A stretch of 64,000 bases of DNA. Origin: Erythrobacter sp. 3-20A1M (GTDB taxonomy: Bacteria > Pseudomonadota > Alphaproteobacteria > Sphingomonadales > Sphingomonadaceae). This document shows, piece after piece, positions 29,898 through 37,404 of the stretch (within the stretch, counting starts at the first letter, position 1; each line of letters starts with the position of its first letter). The stretch covers positions 1,054,001 to 1,118,000 of the forward strand of contig NZ_CP045200.1 in NCBI RefSeq assembly GCF_018636735.1, written 5' to 3'. The position numbers and the translations under genes are program-made. The notes under the pieces are model-generated. The model saw only the letters and a list, made by a program, of their open reading frames with translations. It searched no databases and was not told the DNA's origin.

Positions 29898-31067
29898 TTA
29901 TCGGGACTGCAGCAGCTTTTTAAGAACTGGGCCGCGGTATTCGGCAAAGCCAGGCTTCGTCGCGACCCATTGCTGAATTCGCGCACCGAGGTCGCTAGAC
30001 GTCGGTTCGGTTTCGCGATTCTCGCTCTGTTCGATGCGGCCGACATTATCGCGAATGACATATTTAGACGCGCGATTGCCCGTCATTCGCACATCGCCCG
30101 AATTGCCTATCCGGATCCAGCTCTTTCGATCGGGATAGGCGATAACCTCGTTATCTCTCATCACGCCGCCGCGAACACCTCCCATGGCGATCCCATTATA
30201 GAGACTGCCGATCACCAGATTTCCGGACACCTCGACATTCTCGAACGGCATCTTCTTCTTCGTGTCGCGGATGAAGACCCCTTGCGTCGGCCCGCCCTCG
30301 CCCCGCACCACCAGATTGTCGCGGATGACGATGTTGCGCCCGGGTTCGTCCTGATGCGTCGACCACAGCTGTATCCCGTCGGGATGGTCCTTCGGCGCGG
30401 GATGATAGCCCGTCATCACGTTGTTCTCGATAATCGCATCGCTCACGCCGCCGCCCCGAATCGCGTCGGTCTGAAGATTATCGAATTCATTCTGGGCGAT
30501 GATCAGGTTCTTCAGGTCGAGCATCGCCAATCCGTGCCGGAAGAATGCGAAATTGCTTCGCAGGAACCGGATATTGCTGGAACTGCGCAGCATGACTGCT
30601 GGGCCGATGCTCCGGTTGATTCGGTCGCCTGCCCCGCGAAAGGTCAGATTTCTGAATTCGACGTCCTGACAATTAAGCGCCAGCAAGGCGTAACGCTCTG
30701 AAACACCTTCGTCCGGGATGATCGAAAGGTGGGAAAGTGTCAGGCCGGAAACGTCGCGCAATGACAGGCGCGAGAAAATCGCGGGGTTGGCGGGATCAGC
30801 GGACATAATCGTAACGTTGCCGTTCTTGCGGATGTCTTTCAGCGAAACCGCCGGATAGCGGCCGCTGGAGATACGGATCACGCTTCCCGGCGTCGCACTC
30901 GCGACCGCCCGTTCCAATTGCGCGACCGAGGATACGACCGTTTCGCCCACGCTTTCGGACGCCTGGTCGTTGGCTTGCGCTGCGGGCTGTCCGCAGGCCG
31001 CACTTGCGAGAAGGAGGCCCATCGCGATCGCGATGCGGCGTGTGGTGCTCTTGGCGAAGGTCGGCAT
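29898..31067 (-). CDS. Beta-helix lipoprotein, paralogue of the RTX beta-helix protein
   Basis: The 389-residue product has a lipoprotein-type signal peptide (RRIAIAMGLLLASAAC, Cys 25) and a right-handed beta-helix that parallels the RTX protein across its whole helix domain. Shared segments include TDAIRGGGVSDAIIENN, DHPDGIQLWSTHQDEPG, TQGVFIRDTKKKMPFENV and GSLYNGIAMGGVRGG. It lacks the proline linker and RTX repeats, so it would stay anchored in the cell envelope rather than be exported by type I secretion. It probably acts on the same polysaccharide in the periplasm, as lyase or epimerase. The start at 31067 has GAGGAA upstream. It faces its paralogue tail to tail, which suggests an inverted duplication followed by changed localisation. 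Confidence 0.85.
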   Translation of the reverse strand: MPTFAKSTTRRIAIAMGLLLASAACGQPAAQANDQASESVGETVVSSVAQLERAVASATPGSVIRISSGRYPAVSLKDIRKNGNVTIMSADPANPAIFSRLSLRDVSGLTLSHLSIIPDEGVSERYALLALNCQDVEFRNLTFRGAGDRINRSIGPAVMLRSSSNIRFLRSNFAFFRHGLAMLDLKNLIIAQNEFDNLQTDAIRGGGVSDAIIENNVMTGYHPAPKDHPDGIQLWSTHQDEPGRNIVIRDNLVVRGEGGPTQGVFIRDTKKKMPFENVEVSGNLVIGSLYNGIAMGGVRGGVMRDNEVIAYPDRKSWIRIGNSGDVRMTGNRASKYVIRDNVGRIEQSENRETEPTSSDLGARIQQWVATKPGFAEYRGPVLKKLLQSR

Positions 31068-31182
31068 GGTTGAATTCCTCACTCGCGGCGGGTGCTCGCA
31101 CAGGTGTGAACCGAAGCTGGCGGCAGCGTATATTGCCGCAGAGTGTGGGCATTCCACCCGCGCCCGGCAAGCCCGGTTATCG

Positions 31183-31220
31183 GACGGGGCGTGTTACGGG
31201 ACCGACACGCACGCCCCGTC
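31183..31220. repeat. Hairpin upstream of the beta-helix lipoprotein gene
   Basis: The arms GACGGGGCGTG (31183-31193) and CACGCCCCGTC (31210-31220) are perfect complements with a 16-base loop; the loop ends also pair partly (TGT with ACA). It lies between the glycosyltransferase stop and the lipoprotein gene on the minus strand. No T run follows on the minus strand, so it may be a regulatory or mRNA-stabilising structure rather than a terminator. Confidence 0.5.
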
Positions 31221-31234
31221 AGCGGGTCAGCGCC

Positions 31235-32272
31235 TCAGTCGAGCGGGAGTCCGAAGGTCGCACGCAGAACCGCCCGCGCCTGCGCCGGCTGCCGCCGCGC
31301 CACCCGTCGCGCTAGAATTGCAAGGTTCTGCGCAAAATAGAGCGGCAGCAATGCCGGGAAGTGCTTGCGGCAGAAGATCATCTTGCTGCGGATATGATGG
31401 TACTCCGACAGCGGAGACCGCGCGCGGCGCGACAACCGACTGGCGGAACCGGCGGATGCCCCTTCCTTGTGATAGACGACCGCCTGGTCGGCGAAGCCCG
31501 TCTGGTGACGGCCCCGGGCCCGCATCGCCCAGTCGATTTCCTCGTAATAGAGGAAGAAGCGCTCTTCGAGCAGTCCCACATCCTCCACAAAGTCGCGTGT
31601 GACCGCTAGCGAGGCACCGCATACGAAGTCGCTCTGGGCGATAACGGCATCGCGATCGAACGGGCCGTCGATCGGCGACCCACCCCCAATGCCAGCCGCA
31701 GCGCCGGTCCATTTGTCGAAGCGCATTCCGTTCAGCAACTGATGGCGATCGCGGTCGTGATACAGCCGGATCGGGGTGCCGAGCATGGCATGTTGGGGGG
31801 CGCTGACGAATGCTTCCCGCAGCTTCCTAACAGTGTCGGCCTCGACGATGGTATCGTTGTTCAACAGCCAGAGAATGTCGATTTCGGGATTGTTGAGCGC
31901 CAGTTCGAGCCCGCGATTGTTCCCCCCCGCGAAGCCGAGATTACCTCCGGTTTCGATCACCGTGAGGGGCTTCCGGACGCCTTCCTGCAACTCGTCCGGC
32001 CCCAGCACTTCATACGCGATCGGTCGCTCGATTCGATCGTAGGCCTCGTTCGCATGCGCAGGGTTGGCGACCGGAACGCTCCCCTCCCCGTCAGCCCATG
32101 CCGTTATCCTGTCCACCGACCCATCGCCCGAGGCATTGTCGGCGACGATCACGTAAGGGATGGTGTCACCGGAAAACAGAGAGGCCAGACATTCGATCGT
32201 GTCGTGCGCCCCCCGATAGTTGACCAGTATGACCGCCATTCCGGGGTCACGGGTGCTCGATACCATCACCAT
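31235..32272 (-). CDS. Glycosyltransferase family 2 (rhamnosyltransferase-like)
   Basis: The 345-residue GT-A enzyme begins with MAVILVNYRGAHDTIECL and has the nucleotide-sugar segment VIVADNASGDGS, then GGNLGFAGGNNRG and the metal motif ILWLLNNDTIVE. This layout, with NYR at the start and NND as the metal motif, is typical of WbbL-type GT2 enzymes, many of which transfer rhamnose. Given the rfb genes nearby, rhamnosyl transfer to the lipid-linked EPS repeat is a reasonable inference. A hydrophobic-basic C-terminal tail may touch the membrane. The ATG at 32272 is followed by a second ATG two codons later. Confidence 0.87.
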   Translation of the reverse strand: MVMVSSTRDPGMAVILVNYRGAHDTIECLASLFSGDTIPYVIVADNASGDGSVDRITAWADGEGSVPVANPAHANEAYDRIERPIAYEVLGPDELQEGVRKPLTVIETGGNLGFAGGNNRGLELALNNPEIDILWLLNNDTIVEADTVRKLREAFVSAPQHAMLGTPIRLYHDRDRHQLLNGMRFDKWTGAAAGIGGGSPIDGPFDRDAVIAQSDFVCGASLAVTRDFVEDVGLLEERFFLYYEEIDWAMRARGRHQTGFADQAVVYHKEGASAGSASRLSRRARSPLSEYHHIRSKMIFCRKHFPALLPLYFAQNLAILARRVARRQPAQARAVLRATFGLPLD

Positions 32273-32356
32273 TATCGCAAACGCCTTTCCTACAGATAAC
32301 CATATAGGTTACGCCCCGCGTCGTTGCTCATATGCACTAACCGCAGGAGGTTTTTG

Positions 32357-32620
32357 ATGACAGACCGTTTTGGAAATTATGGTGATTCGGTAACCGCCCC
32401 GGCGCGACAGGCTTTCGCGATCACGCCAAGTGACGAAGAAGCGCTTCCACTCTTGCCCAAGGCGTTGCTGATCGGACAGCCTGGCACGGTCGTGTTGCGC
32501 GCCACCGACAGCGATCACGACGTGGCCGTCACGGCCCAGGCGGGGCAATTGTTGCCCATCCGGGCCAGTCATGTTCGCGCCAACGGCACCACTGCCGGAA
32601 CCATCGTGGGGCTCGCGTGA
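32357..32620 (+). CDS. Small protein resembling phage/GTA head-spike base (RCAP_rcc01079 family)
   Basis: The 87-residue product starts at ATG 32357, behind a very strong GCAGGAGG ribosome site. It has no signal peptide. Its layout (TAPARQAFAITPSDEEAL, then LPKALLIGQPGTVVLRAT, then LLPIRASHVRANGTTAGT and a VGLA end) fits my memory of spike base proteins of the Rhodobacter capsulatus rcc01079 (GhsA) family, short beta-rich proteins seen next to spike-fibre genes in phages and gene transfer agents. The call rests on remembered family pattern, not on a search. The next gene starts within its stop codon (GTGA), so the two are translationally coupled. Such proteins are unexpected inside an EPS operon. 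Confidence 0.6.
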   Translation: MTDRFGNYGDSVTAPARQAFAITPSDEEALPLLPKALLIGQPGTVVLRATDSDHDVAVTAQAGQLLPIRASHVRANGTTAGTIVGLA

Positions 32621-34080
32621 GCATGGTGCTGGACTGCAGCTTGAACACGGCGGCCCTCCATAGACCTGGAGGTGGGCCGCCCCCGCCCCCCAAGCCCGAT
32701 CGTCCCGATTTCTCGAGCACCGGCCTACTGCCGGCGTTTCTCTACCATCCCGACAGCGAGGAAACGACCAAATCGGGCGACCGCATAACCCGGGTCGTCG
32801 CCGCGCCCGGTTCCCCCGATCTTCTTACGACCGGAACCGGCCCGGTAGAGAGAATCGACGGTGCCGGTACGAAGTGCTGGCGGTTCGAGGACGGGGCAAG
32901 CCTGGACCTGCCTGACAGCTTCACCGTGACGCCCAGATCCTTCACCCTATTCATTGTCGGACGGCACCACGAACGCACCAATAGCTGCAGCTTCTTCTCC
33001 ACGAAGTATCAGAGCGACGGGGTTACTCGCGCGAATACGCTGGGCGCGCTGTTCGCAACCACCGGATCGGGCGGCGCGGCTCCATGGCTTCGCTGTACCA
33101 ACAGGGCAGGATATAATGCGACCACAAACGCCGCCCATATGGCCGCGGGATCGCAACTGGCATGCTTCGGCGTGGCTTCCCGGACTGGCGGTAATGGGGG
33201 CCTGCTCTATTATATGAACGGAGTCCGGGGCGCGGATTCCGCCTCAGGGTCCACCCATACCGATTGCAAAGGGGGGCGCTTCGGCGGGTATGCCTATAAT
33301 GATTCGAACCTGTCGGGGTTCGACCTCTATTGCGCCGTCCTCTTCACCGGAGAACTGAGCACGGAACAGGCGGACAGCGTCTCAAGGGTGCTGATGGATT
33401 TCTATTCCTTAACGCCTCTCGTCAGAAATCTCATTCTCGAAGGCGACAGCATTACCGCCGGGGGCTCGGAGATACCGACCGGCGACAACACGGCCATGGC
33501 GCTTACCGAACCGGGGATGGGATTGGTTGCTGGCAACGTGCGGGTCATCAACATGGCGATCGCCGGAGCCATGACGAGCGATGCGGTAAACCGTCGCGAC
33601 ACCGCCAATGGGTGGCCCTCTGCCAAGCTGGGCGACCGGGTGGGCGACAATATCCTGGCATTCCAGGTCGGGCGTAACGACACCTCTTCCGGCGGACTTT
33701 CGCCCGAACAGACGTATCAGGCCATCCTTTCCTATTGGAATGCGAACTCAAACGGGGTGGTCGCTCGCGGCTGGCGCCCATACCAGATGGCGAATATCGC
33801 GTGCGATGCGGGAGAGACGTCGGTCGACCTGCATGACCGCATTCTCGACAGCTTCTCTACCGATGTCTTGGGTGGAACCGCTATCGATCTGCAACGCATC
33901 CGCGATAGCGGCGGCGGGCACGGCGATGATTTTGCGCCCTTCGCCTTCGACGCGCAAAACGCCACCTACTTCCAAACCGTCGGCGGCGTACTCGATACCA
34001 CCCACCCGAGTATCTACGGCACGAAGGTCATGGCGAGCGGTGGCGACACGCCGCAGTACGGCTACGCGGCGATCGCGTAG
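32617..34080 (+). CDS. SGNH/GDSL hydrolase with N-terminal lectin-like region, probable spike-fibre protein
   Basis: This 487-residue protein has no signal peptide. It begins with a short variable segment and a polyproline stretch (PGGGPPPPPKPDRPDFSSTG), then a beta-rich region of about 220 residues that resembles LamG/concanavalin-like modules (DGASLDLPDSFTVTPRSFTL). The C-terminal half is an SGNH esterase: block I LILEGDSITAGG, block III VGRNDT and block V DTTHPSIYG supply Ser, Asn and Asp-His. SGNH enzymes often remove acetyl groups from polysaccharides. Coupled to the spike-base-like gene, it is plausibly a receptor-binding spike that deacetylates surface polysaccharide; a non-phage role in EPS processing is the alternative. 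GTG 32617 and ATG 32623 are both possible starts. Confidence 0.75.
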   Translation: MSMVLDCSLNTAALHRPGGGPPPPPKPDRPDFSSTGLLPAFLYHPDSEETTKSGDRITRVVAAPGSPDLLTTGTGPVERIDGAGTKCWRFEDGASLDLPDSFTVTPRSFTLFIVGRHHERTNSCSFFSTKYQSDGVTRANTLGALFATTGSGGAAPWLRCTNRAGYNATTNAAHMAAGSQLACFGVASRTGGNGGLLYYMNGVRGADSASGSTHTDCKGGRFGGYAYNDSNLSGFDLYCAVLFTGELSTEQADSVSRVLMDFYSLTPLVRNLILEGDSITAGGSEIPTGDNTAMALTEPGMGLVAGNVRVINMAIAGAMTSDAVNRRDTANGWPSAKLGDRVGDNILAFQVGRNDTSSGGLSPEQTYQAILSYWNANSNGVVARGWRPYQMANIACDAGETSVDLHDRILDSFSTDVLGGTAIDLQRIRDSGGGHGDDFAPFAFDAQNATYFQTVGGVLDTTHPSIYGTKVMASGGDTPQYGYAAIA

Positions 34081-34086
34081 GCGCGT

Positions 34087-35133
34087 TCACGCCTTCTCTT
34101 CTATCCACTCCCGGAGATAGGCGATCAGATCGCTCGGGTCCGTGGTCGCGCGCAAGGGTTCGCGGCCACGCACCCGCTCGAGCGCCTGCGCGAACTCCTC
34201 AGGGGTATCGGCAGTTTCCAGCAGCCCGCGCTGGCGGAAGGTTTCCGTGATTTCCGCCTGGTGGTTGTCGTAATGCTCGCCCTGCTCGAACCGGCGCGGG
34301 ACGGCGATCACGCGGCACCCGGCCCGCAACGCGGTGATGAGCGAACCCGTACCGCCATGGCAGACAACCAGGTCGGCCTTGTCCAGCAGGCTCCTGACCT
34401 CGTCGAAGGGCAGCGTCTCGACACAGCGCAAATTCTCATCGTCGCTCTCGCAGTCCGCACCCTTCCCGACCTGCAGCACGATGCGTTCGGGGATCTGCCC
34501 CTTGGCTCGTGCGCCCCGGACGAGATCGACCAGGCGGGGAAAGGGCAGGGTCGCACCCACCGTCGCGAACATCAGCGGTTCCTTGGCAGGGCGCGGCGTA
34601 TCGATCATCTTGAACGGATCGAAGGCGAGCGCGCCCTTCCACTTCTCGGCAGATCGCTTCGACTGGGCGATGCGCAGATCGGCCAGCGGTGCGGCGAGCC
34701 GCGCGAAGGCCGATGGTTCCTCGAACCGGGCAAAAGAATCGACCAGGATCGTGCGCGCGCCCAACAGCTTGGCCCACATCATGACGAAGATCATCGATCC
34801 CGCTCCGGTGGTGATCACGACATCGGGCCGCGTTCGCCGGATGATGGAAAACGAAGTACCGATGCTACGCAGCGCGCCCATCAGCATCGCCAGCGGATTG
34901 CCCAGCTTCGCCTGGCCGAGCGCGACATGGGGCACGAAATAGCATTCGCGATCTGCCGCGATCGATTCTCCAAGCGCGGTATCCTCGGTCACGAAGAAGC
35001 TGCGATAGTCGCGCCATAACGGCTCGAGATCCAGCAGCTGGCGCACATGGCCGCCACCCGAAGCGGCCAAGCACAGTCTGAGACTGCTGCCTACGGGCTC
35101 TTCGCCGGATGCACGTGAAATCTGCGATCGCAT
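34087..35133 (-). CDS. Glycosyltransferase, fused Alg14/Alg13-like (PssDE/GelK type)
   Basis: The 348-residue protein combines what are two subunits in many bacteria and eukaryotes. The N-terminal half (LCLAASGGGHVRQLLDLEPL, VVITTGAGSMIFVMMWAKLL) matches the Alg14/PssD membrane-associated part. The C-terminal half (FATVGATLPFPRLVDLV, KADLVVCHGGTGSLITALRA, VIAVPRRFEQGEHYDNHQ) matches the Alg13/PssE donor-binding part. In sphingans the fused GelK/SpsK enzyme adds glucuronic acid to glucosyl-diphospho-undecaprenol, and that is the most likely role. It should act at the cytoplasmic face of the inner membrane. It is convergent with the SGNH gene (six bases apart) and divergent from the EpsD-like gene. 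Confidence 0.85.
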   Translation of the reverse strand: MRSQISRASGEEPVGSSLRLCLAASGGGHVRQLLDLEPLWRDYRSFFVTEDTALGESIAADRECYFVPHVALGQAKLGNPLAMLMGALRSIGTSFSIIRRTRPDVVITTGAGSMIFVMMWAKLLGARTILVDSFARFEEPSAFARLAAPLADLRIAQSKRSAEKWKGALAFDPFKMIDTPRPAKEPLMFATVGATLPFPRLVDLVRGARAKGQIPERIVLQVGKGADCESDDENLRCVETLPFDEVRSLLDKADLVVCHGGTGSLITALRAGCRVIAVPRRFEQGEHYDNHQAEITETFRQRGLLETADTPEEFAQALERVRGREPLRATTDPSDLIAYLREWIEEKA

Positions 35134-35281
35134 CTTGACCCCTGTCCCGCTCCGAACCGCTTAGGCAAAAAGCTGTTCATTCTCCGGCCAATCTTGCTAG
35201 GGAAGCGGCTCTTTACTCGTGCGGTCCAGCTTCCATCGCAACCTTCGCAATGCGGCGCAATACAGGCTGTTGGAGAATTAT

Positions 35282-36178
35282 ATGCGTTTCGTCCGACTAA
35301 CCCCTGCAATCATGATACTGGGCCTGCTCAGCGCCTGCGGATCCGACGCCGAACCGGAGGGGCAGGTGGCCGCGACGATGGACGGGCAAGAGATCACCCA
35401 GACGCAGGTGAATGCCGAAATGGCCGGATTCGGCCAAGTCGATCCCAGCCAGCGGCAGGCAGCGGCGAACCAGGCACTCGACCAGATCCTCGGCCGGGTC
35501 GCACTGGCCGACGAAGCGCGGGAGCGCGGGCTCGACAAGACGCCGGCTGGTGCGATCGAGTTGCAAAAGGCGCAGGACGTCGCGCTCATCAACATGCTGC
35601 GGCAGGATATCCGGGACAAGGTTCCCAAACCCTCCGCGGACGAGGCGCAGCAGTTCGTGTCGGACAATCCGGGCATGTTCCAGAACCGCTTCGTGACGAT
35701 CGTGGAGCAGCTGGTCGTGCCGCAGATTTCACCCGACCTTGTGAAGAAGATGGAGCCTATCGACGATCTGCCCGGCATCAAGGCGTTGCTCGACTCTAAC
35801 GGAGTGACCTATCGTACGACCATGGGGGCGGTGGATTCCGTCACTCTGGCGCCGGAGGTGGTCAAGGCGATCTCCGGCATGGGCGTCGGCGCGGTCTATA
35901 TCATGCCGCAGGGGAACGGCGTGCGGATCAACGCCATTCGGTCGCGTCAGACGATTCCGATCACCGGTGCCGATGCGACGAAGCTCGCCAGCGAGATGGT
36001 GTTCGAACAACGCGTCAACGGCCAGACGGCGAACGCGTTCGGGAAGGCCGTCGAAAGTCGCAAAGGCGACGTGAAGTACGCGAAGGAATTCCAGCCGCCC
36101 AAGACCAAGCCGGGCGCGACGTCCGCATCTGCGGCAAACGCTCCCGCCGGCGCTGCCGGTTCTACCAACACCCCCTGA
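35282..36178 (+). CDS. EpsD-like peptidyl-prolyl isomerase lipoprotein
   Basis: The 298-residue lipoprotein has a short signal peptide ending in the lipobox LSAC (Cys near residue 18). It resembles SurA/PrsA-type proteins of the EpsD family found in exosortase-EPS loci: an N-terminal helical chaperone region (GQEITQTQVNAEMAGFG, ALDQILGRVALADEARERG) and a degenerate parvulin domain. The C-terminal tail is proline-alanine-rich. Its role is probably folding or assembly of outer-membrane EPS export parts. GGAG lies seven bases before the ATG. It is the first gene of a long rightward operon continuing into the pyruvyl transferase gene. Confidence 0.8.
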   Translation: MRFVRLTPAIMILGLLSACGSDAEPEGQVAATMDGQEITQTQVNAEMAGFGQVDPSQRQAAANQALDQILGRVALADEARERGLDKTPAGAIELQKAQDVALINMLRQDIRDKVPKPSADEAQQFVSDNPGMFQNRFVTIVEQLVVPQISPDLVKKMEPIDDLPGIKALLDSNGVTYRTTMGAVDSVTLAPEVVKAISGMGVGAVYIMPQGNGVRINAIRSRQTIPITGADATKLASEMVFEQRVNGQTANAFGKAVESRKGDVKYAKEFQPPKTKPGATSASAANAPAGAAGSTNTP

Positions 36179-36219
36179 TCGCTGACCATCGTACAATCGC
36201 CAAACCAGTCGGAGATCCG

Positions 36220-37404
36220 ATGAGCCAGGATAACACGACCATCCGGGTTGGACTGCTGTGGCATTCCCTCCGGGCGGGCAATCTCGGGATCGGGGCGTTG
36301 ACCCTCGCCAACATGGCCATCGTGCAAGACGTGGCGCGGGATTTGGGGGTGACGGTCCGCTTCGTGGTCGTTTCGATGCGCGAAGCGTTCACCGAATCGA
36401 TCGCTCCCGGTGTCGAGCAGTTCGAGATCGATACGCGCACCCTGTTGAAGCCGGACGGCTATGCGCGCCTGCTGGATCGGCTCGACTGCGTCATCGACAT
36501 CGGGGCCGGGGACAGCTTTGCCGACATATACGGCGCGAAGCGGTTCGCTTTCCTGTGGCTGTCGAAATTCATCGCCTTGCGGAAAAGAAAGCCCCTCATC
36601 TTCGCCCCGCAGACGATCGGCCCCTTCACCAAGCCTGCGTACAAGCCCTTCGCTAGCAAGGTCATGCGCGATGCCGCGGCAGTGGTGGCCAGAGACCCGA
36701 CCTCGCTGCAGGCGATCAACGACATCGCGCCGGGCGCCGACGCCCATCTGGCCGTCGACGTCGCCTTCATGCTGCCGTTCGAGGATCGCTCGCACGAGCG
36801 GAGACCGGACAAGGTCCGGGTCGGTATCAACGCCTCGGGCCTGCTGTGCGAACAGGCCGAAAGCGGTCAGAATCGGTTCGGGCTTTCCTATGATTACCTT
36901 GCACTGCAACGCCGGCTTATCGCGCACTGGCAAGAGGCCGACGGGGTGGAAGTCCACCTGATCACCCACGCCAACAGCGCCGGGGACAAGCGGGACGACG
37001 ACGGCCACCGTGCCGATCTCTTGGCGAAGGAGTTCCCGGGGACCGTCCGCGTGCCGAATTTCGCTGGGCCGAGCGAGGCGAAGAGTTACATATCCGGCCT
37101 CGACTTTCTGGTGGCCGGACGCATGCATGCCTGCATTGGCGCATTCTCTTCGCTGACGCCGGTCGTTCCCATCGCCTATAGTCGCAAGTTCAGCGGGTTG
37201 TTCGATCTTTTGGGCTATCCCTGGTATACCCCGGTGACCGGGATAGACGAAGACGCAGCGTTCGCTTTCGTGCTCGACGCCTTTGCCCGGCGCGACACGT
37301 TGCGAGCGGACGAACAGGCCGGGCTCGCGAAGGTCGACGCGCTGATGGACGGCTACAGGGATGTGCTGGGCCGCGAGTTCGCGGCACTGGTGCCTGCCGC
37401 CTGA
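36220..37404 (+). CDS. Polysaccharide pyruvyl transferase family protein
   Basis: The 394-residue product belongs to the family that transfers pyruvate from phosphoenolpyruvate to sugar hydroxyls as ketals (CsaB/WcaK-like). Supporting motifs are GLLWHSLRAGNLGIGALTLA near the N-terminus, IDIGAGDSFADIYG, IFAPQTIGPFTKP and the C-terminal VAGRMHACIGAFSSLTPVV. Pyruvate ketals give EPS negative charge. A GGAG site precedes the ATG, and its stop overlaps the next gene start (TGATG). The following F420-hydrogenase-beta-like gene is a frequent neighbour of this family in capsule loci. Confidence 0.88.
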   Translation: MSQDNTTIRVGLLWHSLRAGNLGIGALTLANMAIVQDVARDLGVTVRFVVVSMREAFTESIAPGVEQFEIDTRTLLKPDGYARLLDRLDCVIDIGAGDSFADIYGAKRFAFLWLSKFIALRKRKPLIFAPQTIGPFTKPAYKPFASKVMRDAAAVVARDPTSLQAINDIAPGADAHLAVDVAFMLPFEDRSHERRPDKVRVGINASGLLCEQAESGQNRFGLSYDYLALQRRLIAHWQEADGVEVHLITHANSAGDKRDDDGHRADLLAKEFPGTVRVPNFAGPSEAKSYISGLDFLVAGRMHACIGAFSSLTPVVPIAYSRKFSGLFDLLGYPWYTPVTGIDEDAAFAFVLDAFARRDTLRADEQAGLAKVDALMDGYRDVLGREFAALVPAA

